From Topomyia yanbarensis (taxonomy: Eukaryota > Arthropoda > Insecta > Diptera > Culicidae), in NCBI RefSeq assembly GCF_030247195.1, contig NC_080670.1, positions 33,838,497 to 33,902,496 of the forward strand: a DNA stretch of 64,000 nt, written 5' to 3'. Shown one piece after another: positions 10,208-22,862 of this stretch. The position numbers and the translations under genes are program-made. Every line of letters starts with the position of its first letter. The stretch's first letter is position 1. A model generated the notes under the pieces. It was not told the origin of the DNA, searched no databases, and worked only from the letters and a program-made list of their open reading frames with translations.

Positions 10208-10489
10208 TCAACCGTCGTCACTTCCTCGCTCTTTTCCTGGGCACAGGGATTGTACTGTTTGGCCAGAACACACCTCTGCCATTTCCTCCTCCCGGAACTC
10301 TTCTGGAAGCTGGTTCCTTCCGCGCCTGTCCACCAAACGTGCTTGCTGTTTTTCGAGATTCATCATTAGAGCCACACACTGTGCTTTGTCGAGATCCAGA
10401 AGTAGAATTACACGCGAACACTCACGGGCGGTACGCTCTTTGCTACTTAGGATTCGCAATCCGATAGGGAAAGAACCGCACTTTTGCAC
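10208..10489 (-). other. Unassigned open frame, possibly an old exon or element ORF
   Basis: The minus-strand frame is unusually GC-rich and charged for the region: a helical stretch (ALMMNLEKQQARLVDRRGR) followed by an acidic LPEEFREEEMAEV segment, then a stop. An internal MM (near 10375) could start a 52-residue peptide. A good donor-like sequence GCG|GTAAGC lies just past the stop on the same strand. I recognise no family. It could be part of a host exon, a retroelement ORF1 or chance. Confidence 0.25.
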
Positions 10490-10650
10490 CGTTCTTCGAG
10501 TTCTCGTTGGAAAGCGTTATTCTTATTATTCACCGGCGGGATCGGTTCCCGCAACACTCAGATTTTTTTTTCACTTCACTTATGGCTGAACAGCGGGGTT
10601 TTGTATTTTCTCTCAGTTACTGTTCCCGTTCACGTCTTCACTCAGCCGGC

Positions 10651-10906
10651 CAGAGATGCCAGGTACTTTTTTCATATGTCTGCAATAATAATTTTAAAAG
10701 TCTGAGAAGAACAAAAAATGTCAGGAAAGCTAGTGTAACCAAAAGCCTTTATATTCAAAAATCTGTAAATATCTGCAACCAAAAAAATCTACAAATATCT
10801 GTAACCAAACTAAAAAATCTGCAAATATCTGCGTCATCGAAAAAATCTGCAGCTTAAATTAAAAGTCTGCGAATTCACAGACTTGTCTGCAAATCTGGCA
10901 TCTCTG
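10651..10906. repeat. MITE with CAGAGATGCCAG termini
   Basis: Perfect 12-base inverted termini (CAGAGATGCCAG / CTGGCATCTCTG) enclose a body rich in repeated AATCTGCAAATATCTG. It is the same type as the element at 26351-26506. No clear target duplication. Confidence 0.75.
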
Positions 10907-11645
10907 CAACAGACTCTACCCTGTCAAAAAAAATGCGGACGAACATGGTCAGGCGATTTAAAAAGTTTGACGTTTGACTCAACTCGGCTGTGCTAATTGC
11001 CCCTAGGAACAAATGCAATTTGCGAATGTGATTTAAAGGCAATTTCAATACTTAGACAAATTTTCTGGCGGTTGAAATGGACTTAGTTGTATTTTGCGTT
11101 TTTCAAACATGGCGGCTCATGTTTGGCTTAAGTTTAAAAATGTTTTTTTTTAACAATTGGCGTGTTCCCGCTTGTATTTTGTTTGTTTAGTGCACTTAAT
11201 TTAGCCAACGAATGTGGAAAATTGTGGAATCGTGTGTAAGTATAGTGGAACAAGATCTCTGAGTCTAAATGAAAGTCAGATTGTGGTAAGTTTTGGTGTG
11301 CAATACGAATTTCTTCCTATTGTCTGGTGGTGATTACCTAGTGTACCGATAAATTTATGTGAGTAGATAGTGAATCCGAAAATAATTATTATTTTTAATT
11401 TTCATTTCAGGCAATTAAGGGCGATTAATTGGCGCGTTCCCTGGGCGATTTAGGGGCGATTTAAGGGCGGGTAGAGCGGCAAAAAATGACGGCGGCAAAT
11501 CGCCCAAATGTTGCATATAAAATAGCCCCCTAATTGCCAGCAAATTGCTGGCAAATTGTAGAGCAATTAGCGCATCCGAGTTGGCAAATAGCCCCCCGCT
11601 AGCCAGCAACTTGCCCTTTTTGACTGGGTAGCAATTTCTGACCTA
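10907..11645. other. Intergenic DNA with a GGCGATTT-rich segment
   Basis: From 11415 to 11640 short motifs recur: GGCGATT, GGCAAATCGCCC and paired AATTGC/GCAATT words such as AATTGCCAGCAAATTGCTGG. This is repeat-like but without a boundary I can define. No gene. Confidence 0.35.
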
Positions 11646-12152
11646 TACACGCAAAAAGAATATGGCAAAAATAAACAAATTTTGGTTTTGAATAACAATT
11701 TTCCCGTTTGATATAGTGACAAACAAAGATTCAGGTTTGATTCAATCAATACTGTTGGTTGAAATTACCAACTAATTCGTTTTTTGGCTTTTCAGTAGTT
11801 TCAACAAATATTTCGTTTGAAACAACAAAATCATGTTAAGTTTAACCGAACAAACAACTTTGAAGGAACAAAAACAAATCTTTTGTATCAACCAAAGGAG
11901 AGAACAACTCAAATTTAGTTGAAATTAAACAAAGATTCTGTTGGTTTTTAACAAAGGGATCAGTTAGATCTAACAAATTTTATTTTGATTCAACAATGTT
12001 TCTATTCAAAATGTAAACAGAAGTATTTGTTGAACTAAACCAAATACATGCTTTTGAAAAACGCCCATTTCAGTTTTAAAAAGCCATTCGCCACGTTTTA
12101 GATTCAACAAAACGTTTTGTTGATTCAAAAAGGCCTGATTCTTCTGCGTGTA
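11646..12152. repeat. MITE with TACACGCA(G/A)AAGAAT termini and AACAAA-rich body
   Basis: The left end TACACGCAAAAAGAAT and the complement of the right end (TACACGCAGAAGAATC) form inverted termini. The 0.5 kb body is made of recurrent AACAAA and GATTCAACAAA words. Non-coding. Confidence 0.6.
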
Positions 12153-12770
12153 CTGTTTTTGTTTGTTTGCCTCCTGGCTTTTTTGACTTCGTGCTACACT
12201 CTTCCGTCTAACACCTCATTATAGCACTTATAAATACCCTTTACCCACTTCAAACGTAAAACCTCCTATGGAAGCATTACACCGTTCATTTGAAACTGCA
12301 AATCGGCTCAGCCATCTCTGATAAAATTGAGCGACATTATGTGAAACACACATACTCACAAAAATTTTGCGATCTCAACGAACTGAATCGAATGGTATGT
12401 GACACTCGGCCATCCGGGCCCCTGTTGAAAAGTCAATTAAATCTAATAGAGATAAAATTAGGCAATCCATAAGACGTTTCTGATCAGCTGATTATTTCTT
12501 GTTTACTTCTTCTGACGCTACGTCTGACAATATCGTTGATTCGATCCAACATCAAACGAATCGGACTAACGAAAGATGTTTGTCGCACGAGTTTTTCTGT
12601 TCTCAGGAGTAGACTTGTTGACAGAACCTACCGCTGGATTGTCAAACAAACGTCTAATCACAGAGAACAGACGTCCATCTTCAGTACTCAACTTGTGTAA
12701 AATCTCTAACGCTTTCGAAGGTAGTTAGGATATCCAAACCAGGTGCGCTACTGTCGTCATGTTTTTTTTG
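12153..12770. other. Intergenic DNA
   Basis: No gene recognised. Near 12570 ATCGGACTAACGAAAGA resembles part of the repeat block at 35095-35440. Confidence 0.35.
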
Positions 12771-12988
12771 CGGCTGAGTTCGACAGAATTGACAGCGGTT
12801 ATTCCTCCATCCAGTTAAACTAGTCCGGAACCGGTTCGGACTTCCAGCATGAATTCCAGCTCAAATGCATCAACCGATAGAGTCGGAATCGGTTGTTTTC
12901 TTTGAGCAAGATTCCATACTGAATACATTCAGGATTTCGAACCGGTTCCGGAATGAATTTGACGGATAGTTGGGATAGGTTGGCGTGG
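12771..12988 (+). repeat. Dispersed repeat, copy 1 of 2 (GGCTGAGTTCGAC...)
   Basis: About 215 bp that aligns end to end, in the same orientation, with 61833-62055. Both begin GGCTGAGTTCGACNGAATTGACAGCGG and share CATCAACCGAT-GAGTCGGAATCGGTTG and GGATTTCGAAC-GGTTCCGGAATG. Non-coding. Confidence 0.8.
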
Positions 12989-15900
12989 CGGCGCTAGTGT
13001 TTATTGTATATTAATTCAAATGTTTACACACGTTTTTTAAATATTTTTGTTCGATCATGGATGTCTGTTCTCTGTGGTCTAATGGATTGCCTATTTGTTC
13101 AAAGAATCCATACAACAATAATAGAATTTTGAATGCAACACCAGTTATATAGGAACCCCGAGCAAAAATATATTTCGAAGAGAAATAAATTGAAAAAAAC
13201 GTTTTGTTTTGCGAATTTCAAGATACCTAATTACCATCGCGAAACTGGCTAAATGGTGTCTTCGAATGTTTTCATTAACGTTACAAGTCCGTTCCTCCAT
13301 AGGGGAGATATCTGTTATGAGTTACGAAATGAAAAAAAAAATACCTAAAAAAATAGATCATCAAAATTTTAAAAAAATATGTATGTTCTAGACCCCGCCA
13401 TAGAACATTTCAAAGTTGTGCTCAGATGAAAGAGAGCATCTAAGCTTTCGATTGGTGAGTAGTTTAGCGATACTGATTTTTTTGACCAAATATTTTCTAT
13501 AAGATACACCGTGATATAGCTATGATATGAAATAAATAAACTTATGACAACGAATATCGAGATAATATTTGTTGAGATGCAAAAATCAAGAAGTCTAAGC
13601 ATCTGTGCATTTCTATTACTACCGCTAGCTCTAAGATATCAATAATGCTGTTGCAACAAACTGAAATCAAGCCGAAACTTAGCTCAAATAGGAAGCAATA
13701 TCCGCCTCGCCGTTACTCATAAGAAACCCATCCGATCATCAATAATTCACCCGGGGGTCAATCGCATCTTTTTTGTTTGCTTTGTGGCGTCAATCACCGT
13801 TACGCCAATAAGTTGCACTACTTGCGCTCCACATCCTCGTTGTGTCATTCGGGCGGGTTGGCCACTGTTTCTGCCGCCACACAAAATTAGCTCAGACGTA
13901 TGTGCCATTCATCATACCGGACACCACGCAAGACGCTTTTGGTCAGTTTGTGCACCATGTTTGGGTACACATATACACACACACCTCAATTATTTCACTT
14001 AATTTCACTTTCGATCGAAAGGTCTTTCCTCATACTCACTTCCTTCCTACCTAGACGTGAAGCGCAAAAACACTCACCACGCTGCTGATCGTTGACACGC
14101 CGGCCTGGAATCACAAGACGAATGAGTGCATATATACTATTTTAACAAGCTTGAGATCCAGGTACAATGATAAAAGTACAAAAATAACAGACGTTAAGGC
14201 AAGAAAAAAATTTCTTTAAACACATGTGTAAACTTTCAAATCGATACTTGTAGGAAATGAAGGGTAACTTACCGCCATCTACTCAAGTGTTGACCACTCT
14301 AAATAATGATGAATAGAGTGGCCATTGTAGTATGGTGTTCGTTAATTTCGATGAAAAAAGGCAATTCCAGGTAGGCGTGCATCCATCGATCGTCATAATT
14401 TTTTGATCGCGATGCGTCTCCTTCCTCTTTATCGCCAGCGGTGAAATTATGCGAACGCGAGTAAATTATGCGAATGGGTTGTGGCTCGCTAAACCAAAAG
14501 TGGGCAACCAATTCGATGGCATTCCAATCCGAAGTAACCGCACAACGGAGGTGGTATGCTGGAGGGGGGGTCTAGGGAGCTAGGAGAATGTTGCAACAGG
14601 ACGTGAATTGTCTTTGTCTTTTTCAACGCGACACTATAGGCCCTGGTATGCGAAATGACAGCGTGTATAACTCGGAGGGCTTTCTATCTTTTCCATTTGC
14701 AGCTGTGGACAAACTGTTACCACGCGGTTTCGCGATTTCGTTTTCGATTTCATTATAACCTGTCGCTAAGTCGGTTGTGAATAATCGATGTTATTATTTT
14801 TCAATTTCTGCAATCAACAGTTCACCTTTCCTATTCCTAGGCATCAGCAGGTGGCGCGAGTTATACAATTAATTTGAAAGACAATTATTTTTATGCAAAA
14901 TATGAATTTGACCACGGTGGCATTAAGACAATTTTCTCCTGGATTTGGCGTAAAATCAAAGCATTATTTGAGATTTTTTTTGTGAAAAAATTAAAAGACA
15001 TACAAACTTCTGCTTTTGATCGTCTATTCATTATTTACCGATAATTAGAAAATGATTTTTTTTGAAATTCAAAATGGCGGCTTCAAGATGGCGTTTTTCT
15101 CGAAACCATTTTTTTTCGTCTAACGGCAATTGTTATTGATCTGATTTCCTTTATTCAAAAAATGTTTGAAGTATATACTTTTTTGTATGACTTATAACTA
15201 ACATTGGCATAAAAATAATTGTTTTGCTTTGCTTAGCTCCAGCCGATCGACTTTGCTGTGTAACTAGTCTGTTCACTACTGTTCCTAATATCGAAATTTG
15301 TCGAAAGTGAACCGATTCAGAGAAGCCGGCCAACTTGACTTACATTCCTTTCTAGCCACCCTCGCACGGTTTCTTCCATGGTTACTTCAACGACTTGTTT
15401 CTAGAGTGACCGAACTCAAGTTATGTGTCAAAACGGCTCGCAGTATTTTTTTTCCAGAACATGAAGGTAATAAATTTTTAAAAGTAATTCAAAACCTTCA
15501 TGGGAGGGGTTTGAACCCCTAAAACCCTCCCCATGCGCACGGGCCTGCTTTAGGATCAACAAAAAAGCCAATCGCAGAATTGACCAAATTTAAAATCTAC
15601 TTACTAATCGTAGAGAAGAGAAGATCACTTGATTACATGAGTATGAATACACCCAATTTCAGATTTTCATACGAGGCTGATCGACCTAGTGACCTTCTTA
15701 TAGAAACGAACATTCGCATGAACCAACCTTAAACCAGTAACGACCCTTCTAACGTTGAACTCTTCAATTAAATGCCCTTTATCCATATGCCCATCCTCAG
15801 CACAAAAAATGAATGAAACGAATCAATCGGAATGTTGTGAATATAAAGAAAATAGAAGTTAATAGCAACTCCAAAGGTGAACCAGGTGTTCAATAATGAC

Positions 15901-16536
15901 GAACTACCAATCATTTTCTCTCTCTCTCTCTCCCTCTCTTCTTTTCCCATCCATCTATCGTACAGTTGATCCAAATGTTTGCCCAAAATTGATCCCCTGA
16001 TGATGGATCGCTCTTGACCGGCTGTATGCGTGTTCGTGATGCAACACAGCATCGCCTATCACGACGTTGCTGGGGCCAGTTTGACGCTTTGGTGATGTCT
16101 TTTTTTCTCGTTCGATCAATCGCGATGATTCGGTAATATTTTTACATAAACGACCGGGCACGGCATGCGATGTAACTGCGGTGGACTGATTTGCCGATGA
16201 AAATCATCCAATCATCTGTCAGTGGTAGCAATATCGAAGCAGGCGAAATGTCACAATTAAATGCCAATTGGGCGTTGGGTCTGACGAGCCGAAGAGCTGG
16301 CAATTATATTAATACACTGTTGTTGAGTGAATGAAAAGGCAAAATATTGCACTACCCTAGTTGGAATGTGGGCTCCGGCTGAGTTCAAATAAACAGCCAC
16401 AGAGTTCACGATGTATTGCCGGTTGGGGTTCCATCACAGTGAAATGCGCTACATGTTCCAATAAATAAGCATAAATTATTTATTTTTTGAATGAAATTTC
16501 GTTAAAAACTAGTGACGCTATATCGCAATTCATTCA
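12989..16536. other. Long intergenic stretch, nothing recognised
   Basis: Several short open frames occur (for example 13784-14088 and 14299-14511), but none has a recognisable motif or splice support. A (TC)n-rich run lies near 15918-15937. Two AAAATGGCGGCTTCAAGATGGCG-type phrases near 15070-15095 suggest old dispersed repeats. Confidence 0.35.
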
Positions 16537-17035
16537 ATTAGGTTCTTTACTGAATCAGTTAACCTCACTTTTCTTGACAGTTCACTTGTACTGTTTACAT
16601 GGACTTAGAAAATTTTCGTGGAACACTATATTCACTCCAAGCAAATCTCAAAGCATTTTTCTAAGTCCATGTAAACAGTACAAGCGAACTGTCAAAAACG
16701 AGCACCCGAGTTCATTTGTGACGTCAGCGTAAAGTATACAATTAGGTTCTTTACTGGCACAGTTAACCTCACTTTTCTTGACAGTTCGCTTGTACTGTTT
16801 ACATGGACTTAGAAAAATTTGTGGACGACTAGATTCGCTCGAAGAAAATTGTAAAGAATTTTTCTAAGTCCATGTAAACAGTACAAGCGAACTGTCAAAA
16901 ATGAACACTCAGTTCATTTGTGACGTCAGCGTAGAGTATTCCATATAGTCATCCACAAATTTTTTCCAAGTCCATGTAAACAGTACAAGTGAACTGTTAA
17001 AAAGTGAGGTTAATTGTATCAATAAAGAACCTAAT
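16537..17035. repeat. Compound palindromic MITE with two internal CRE octamers
   Basis: The outer ends are ATTAGGTTCTTTACTG and the complementary CAATAAAGAACCTAAT. Within lie one and a half to two tandem copies of a palindromic unit, the second starting at 16741 with the same ATTAGGTTCTTTACTG. Arms contain TTGACAGTTCGCTTGTACTG and TGTTTACATGGACTTAGAAA and their complements. TGACGTCA occurs exactly at 16719-16726 and 16921-16928. Related to the element at 58538-58769. Confidence 0.85.
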
Positions 17036-17340
17036 ACTAATGTGTAGGTAATGTTAATAATTCAAATGTATATCAAATCAACTGTGAGATCGGTTAAATC
17101 AACAACGATATACTATGCAGCGAATCTGGAAATAAATGTGGAAATAAACTGAAGTATTTTTATGCGGTTTTTCATACGACTTTTTTATATGGATTTTACA
17201 AATTTTGCAGGTTTTTATGCGGTACATATCTCCCGCATTAAAAGTCTTCAGTGTATATGTCAAACTAATGGGATTATCAAATGTAAGAGCGAGATAATAA
17301 AACATCAATGTTAAGAGCGGTATGCCACTTCTAGTAGTTA
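17036..17340. other. Spacer between two MITEs
   Basis: About 300 bp, AT-rich, nothing recognised. Confidence 0.35.
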
Positions 17341-17715
17341 TACAGTGAAGACCCGTTTTTTTCAGCCCCTTGGCAAATTTTAAGCTGATAAAACAGGGAC
17401 GTTGGTAAAATCGGGACATATATTTTTCTGTCTTTTTGATAAACCGAAGCTCTTAAAATATTCTTCTTTGGTCCTTAGATATAGCCTCGCAGCCTTTTCT
17501 GATTATTTACTTAAAGTTCCCCTTAAGGGGGTCTAATAGTGCAAAATTAAAAAAAAAATAATATTTTCGCTTTTGCATTTTTCGGATTTCTAAGTTAAGA
17601 AATATATGCCTAAGAGAGGATTTACTCGAATTCAACTCGGTTCGTCTGCTAGAGGCAATCAAACTACCAATTATCAATTTTCATATGAAGCTGATAAAAT
17701 CGGGTCTCCACTGTA
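17341..17715. repeat. MITE of the TACAGTGAAGACCCG family, TA target duplication
   Basis: The ends CAGTGAAGACCCG and CGGGTCTCCACTG are inverted repeats, bracketed by TA at 17341-17342 and 17714-17715, as expected for Tc1/mariner/pogo-type insertion. The subterminal GCTGATAAAA words are also inverted. Non-coding. A one-ended relative lies at 8375. Confidence 0.75.
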
Positions 17716-17778
17716 ATCTCTTTTATATAAACACGTCTTCGTTTGATACTATCGATCGTACATGATGATGGACACATG

Positions 17779-17985
17779 AATATAAATATAAATATAAATA
17801 TAAATATAAATATAAATATAAATATAAATATAAATATAAATATAAATATAAATATAAATATAAATATAAATATAAATATAAATATAAATATAAATATAAA
17901 TATAAATATAAATATAAATATAAATATAAATATAAATATAAATATAAATATAAATATAAATATAAATATAAATATAAATATAAAT
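17779..17985. repeat. Hexanucleotide satellite (ATAAAT)n
   Basis: About 34 near-perfect copies of a 6-base unit over 207 bp. It yields artificial open frames of alternating Ile-Asn (+) and Phe-Ile (-). Confidence 0.97.
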
Positions 17986-19780
17986 GATGCTGATCTTGAC
18001 AGCAAAAAGATAGGGGTCAAAATGGTTAAATGAAAAGTATGGTTATATTAATTCATTTGCATAACATAATTTTTTATTAGACATTTTACGTACAAAAACG
18101 TGAAAGAAGTTCGAATGGGTATCTTTATCATCAACTGCGTCGGAAAAGACCAAAACGGCATATTACTTAATGGCGTAATTATCATGTTATTTTTGTAAAA
18201 TACAACGTGGAATGCACCAGCTGTAAGAATTTATTAAAACTTTCGCTATCAAATTAAAATATGCAGACTTTCCTCTGATGACGTTAGGAGGCAACTTTTC
18301 AAACAATGCACCCTTAATCGACTCCGATATAATCTGTATATTATTCAAACATTTGAAATCCGGAATGAATATGAAATTGAAATTAACGATGGAAATTCCA
18401 TCAAATACCGGGTTGCAGCACAATTTCGCATGCGTCCTTCGATGAATGCGTGAAATGGGTATTTAAAATTCAAATATGGAAGTTATACGATGCATAAACA
18501 TGCGAAATATCGTATGCATGTTCGTAGGTTTTTTCCGAATCTTACTTTTAGCTCATCTTTGAAATACCGTTTTATTTTGTTACTTGTCAACATGTTCTCC
18601 ACGCCTTAATATCAAATTTTACTGCGACTTGCGTCAATTTCCCATGTACCTACAAGTCTACAACAAAAATAGAAAGAAAACAGGTAGGTGAAGGATGGCA
18701 TTCAAACACGTTCCTCCTCCAGTTGTCAATTACGAATACATTTCATTTTTGATTGTGCTTTGTACCCATGCTAGCGGCAGATATTGCCTTGTTTTAAGGT
18801 CATATCGTCGATGTTATGTTGAATATATAACAACGAAAATCATTGAATCGCAGGTAGTGACTTTCTGAAGAAGTGTGTCGTATATGTAAAGATGTGTTTG
18901 CATTCCCACTTAACACCTAAGCAGTAACTGCATTTGGAATGCGTCGCTTGACCAAAACAGCCAAAACTCAAAGGTGGCCTTGATCGATTAGCATTGGAAG
19001 GTGTGAAACAAATACGAAACGTCAGTACCGACAGTTGAGCATCTTCAGTGTAACATCTTGGATTACAGGATATATTTTGAAATACATATATTAGAAGTTG
19101 CAAAGAAAGAGGTCATTAACACCATAATGACATCCGATCGATGATTCCGGACCCGGAGCCAACTTTCCTCTCCCGTTTGTCACTGAATAAATCGATAGTA
19201 CGACAAAAAAACAAGTTGTTCAACATCAACACCATCTTGGAGTAGGTAGCATTAGAAGATGACCGAAAGCCGGCTTGGTAACTTTTATCAGCCTTTGCTG
19301 CTAGGGCCTTCCCCGAGTCGATGGGTCGGTGCCTATGGCTATACAAAGTAAAATGTCTCACAAAATGTGAAATTTCGCCTTCTGATTGCGGTCGGTGCTT
19401 ACTGCTTAGGAGCTGGAAAGTGAACCCGTGTTTGGCTCGACTCTTGCGACATTCCTGCACGGCACATATTCACTGTTTGCACGGATGCTTTAGCTGTAGC
19501 TTGGGAGTGTAGCGATCGACCCATGCGATGATCAGTTTGAGTTTGAGCAGGTGTGAGTTTTCGTTTGATGAATGTAAGATCGACGATGTAGCTAAGAGTT
19601 TTCTGGCAAACAAGGTGCCATATACGAGATAATCATTAAAATTACTCATAGAAAAGCGTTGTACTTTGGAACGCTTAATTCTTTGCCTCAAATGTTCTTT
19701 TCTTTTTGGTAGTAATATAAAATAAAAAATTGTATAGATTTATACTGTCGCCCTACGCATAATTGTCCCATGTATATACA
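17986..19780. other. Intergenic DNA, nothing recognised
   Basis: It includes a somewhat GC-richer part (18880-19560) with unrelated short open frames on both strands but no recognisable domain. Confidence 0.35.
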
Positions 19781-20408
19781 CAGCAAAATTTGGTTGTCGA
19801 TTTCAGCAAAAGTTTACTGAATTTTCATCAGCTGAAAGTTTCAAGCACTATTTAGACTCTCGGTGAAAATGAATGTGAACATGTGTTGAATGGAATTGTT
19901 AACGGCGGACGACGTAGTGAACAGTTTCATCAGCGAACAACGATTTCACGCTCAACTGACAGTTTACAGTTTGTCAGAATGCAATCTAGTATTGTGGTTA
20001 TCACTGGAAATTAGCAAAAATAGCGAAAAAACAAGATAGCGACAAGATTGCGAAACCGCCATTTTTAAGATTTAACCTTTTCAATTCCGTAAGGCAAAAT
20101 TGATGTAATGTAAATGTAATTTGAATTGATTTTTATATGAAGTGTTCGAGCGACTATTGGTCTTGAACCAAGGAAAAACTTAGGAGGTTGCAAAGGAATC
20201 GAGTTAGGAATCAAAAAGGTACACTAAACAATAAATTAAATGGGTACCAAAAAATAGTAACAAATAATTTCCGATTTTCGCTCAACAGGTAGTGAAGGGG
20301 TGAATAAATCTATGAACTGTCAATTCATGACCGTCCGATACCAGACCAACAGGGCCTATATATTGCTAGATGTTTGTTCTAAACTGGGCGGATGGAGCGG
20401 CTCTATCC

Positions 20409-20670
20409 CATTTGGCATAATGTCATTTGGCATAATGCCCTTTGGCGTAATGCTATTTGGCATAATGACCATTTGGCATAATGACCATTTGGCATAATGT
20501 CCATTTGGCATAATGTCAATTTGGCATAATAGTCATTTGGCATAAAGGTTATTTAGCATAATGGTCATTTGGCATAATGCCATTTGGCATAATGGTCATT
20601 TGGCATAATGCCATTTGGCATAATGCCATTTCGCATAATGCCATTTGGCATAAGGGTGATTTGGCATAAC
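20409..20670 (+). repeat. Left subterminal array of ATTTGGCATAATG units
   Basis: About 17 copies, 13-16 bases each, with small changes (GCCC, GACC, GTCC linkers). This is the left arm of the foldback-like element. Confidence 0.95.
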
Positions 20671-21114
20671 CAATTAGAACCCAGCATTTATAGAATGTGC
20701 GCAAATAAGGAGAATGCCTTTGCGTTATGAGTGCAGGGAGAATGGTGATTGACGGTCCAGGAAAGATCAACCTGGTCTACAATACATTCGACTAGTTTAT
20801 TTCGTCTGCGTTTTACTATCGAGGGGAGCACTACACCTTCCCTTTGGTGTTTGCTACGATGACAAGCAAATCAGAATCTCTCTATAGAGCAGTATTGTCT
20901 AAGCTTATCGAAATTGCTGATGAGATCGACGTTGAATTGCATCCAGAAGTGATTTTAACAGATTTGGAAAGGCTCTTATCAATGCGTTTGCCGAAGAGTT
21001 CCCTGGTTCAAGGCATGATGGATGTTTTTTTTTCATTTAAGCATGAACTGGTGGAAATATATCCAACAAAGTCGTTTGTTGCAGATTTTCAACAAAAATG
21101 AAAACTATTTTAAT

Positions 21115-21720
21115 ACATACAAAAAAACCTGTTTTAACCCACCTAGCGGTTCAATTGTGCCTTTCTCATTTCTATAAACTACGGCTTGGTGGCAGGTTAT
21201 TTTCAACATAATTGTGGAAATGTCCATTACATTCTTAGTACACTTTGCACTTATACACAATGGCTTGCCAGCCACGAACTTGATGATATACGTGTCGACG
21301 GTGAAACACTTGAAACAAAAAAAATATCATACTTAATTAGCCTAATCAGCATTAGTTCAATGTTATCTGCTTGCTAACTCATTTTGTCATGCGGTGGGGG
21401 GTGTGTGGGGAGGGCGAAAATCCCACGAACGAACGACTCCCCAGCTTAATTTGGTATGCTTTGTGATATGGTGGCGGTTTAAAGAGTGTTGGGAGCTATG
21501 TGGGGTGTTGGTCTGCGGGGTGATTTAAGGGGATTTTAAAGGGAGGGAAGTGAACAGTAGAGGGGGGGATGGTAACCCCTCTCCGTATATCCTCAACTGT
21601 ACCCCTTTAAAAATCCAGAAACCTTATGCCAGCAAAAAAAATTATTAGGATTAGGTTGACGGTTTTCAGAGTGATTTCATAACCTTTCTATATGAGAAAG
21701 ACAAAAATGTGCCAAAATTG
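21115..21720. repeat. Repeat insertion inside the MULE pseudogene
   Basis: The segment begins with CCCACCTAGCGGTTCAATTGTGCCTTTCTCATTTCTAT and ends with ATAACCTTTCTATATGAGAAAGACAAAAATGTG, a loosely inverted pair with the GCCTTTCTCATAT-type phrase common in mosquito genomes. It separates the catalytic and C-terminal transposase pieces. Ends are approximate. Confidence 0.5.
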
Positions 21721-22459
21721 AAAAAAGTAAATTTTGGTCATTTTTTTTTTTGAGTTTGCATCAAATCTCGAGGGCAAGTCATGCACCTTAAAGACATCTG
21801 GCATCAAAAATAAAAATTCTATTTTTAATGATAATGGTCATTGGAGTCGTTTGGTGGGTCGCAGTACTGGTCTGATGCATATCATCGAAGAACTGAAGCT
21901 AGAGGAAAAAATTATCGCTTCACAAATCTTGGAACATATGTCACTAACCTCCGAGAAGAAGCGTCGTACCAAAGATCAGATAATTGATGCGAAACTGTGC
22001 AAAAATGTTACGAACTTACAAAATTTTGATACTATTTTTTTTTCAATTTGTTTATTTGATAAGGCACGTATGCGTTAGCTTAAAGGTGCCATTTTTTCAT
22101 TGTTTTACATTTTGAATTTCTTAAAACTAGGGGGATACACATTTCAATATTATTTTGTTTTATATAATAAAACTAAAAAAAAAAACTACAGCTAACTTAT
22201 ACATATAAAAGAGGGTATAATATAATATTCGTAAGATTTGGGGGACGGGTCATTTGTGTGTTCTTTGTATAGTAATTCACTTTATGATTTTTAGAAGGGA
22301 GATTGTAGAAAAAATAATTATTAACTAAGCGGAACATTTTACAAGCTTATTAACTAGAGATAACTAGAAAGAGTGGTTCAAGATTAAGGGGAATTAATTA
22401 GGACTATTTTAAAGTAGTGGTACTGTTGCGCATTTCTTAACGAGATTAAATATTGTTCA

Positions 22460-22862
22460 ACTAAAACTAGAAGATAGGGGGGCACATAAATTTTGGGAAG
22501 ATATTCAAGGGGAGAAGGGGGTGAAGTCATACATCTGTGTATCAGAGACATGGGAGGGTGGGTGGACAAGGCTGAAGGGGAGGGGGGGGGGTGAGATATA
22601 AACTTTCAGTTTCCGGCATCAGGAATTAACGGCCAGGATTACAGATTCGAATGGATTGATCAACTAACACTAGAAGATAGGGGGGCACATAAGTTTTGGG
22701 AAGATATTCAAGGGGAGAAGGGGGTGAAGACATACATCTGTGTATCAGAGACATGGGAGAGAGGGTGGACAAGACTGAACGGGGGGGGGGGATATAAACT
22801 TCAGTTTCCGGCATCAGGAATCAACGGCCAGGATTACAGATTCGAACGGATGTATCAAGTAT
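22460..22862 (-). repeat. Tandem 203-bp duplication in the LINE 3' UTR
   Basis: CACTAGAAGATAGGGGGGCAC and the following roughly 200 bases occur twice, at about 22464 and 22667, including GTGAAG-CATACATCTGTGTATC and TTTCCGGCATCAGGAAT-AACGG. A G-run differs in length between copies. Confidence 0.92.

Noticed and set aside
17743..18033. Long Asn-Ile open frame (and Phe-Ile on the other strand)
   Set aside because: Pure translation of the ATAAAT hexamer satellite.
19116..19460. 114-residue minus-strand frame
   Set aside because: No motif; the opposite strand is also open, so likely chance.
20409..20670. Regularly spaced short repeats resembling a CRISPR array
   Set aside because: Units are contiguous without unique spacers, have an inverted counterpart at 24342-24590 and sit in a eukaryotic transposon.
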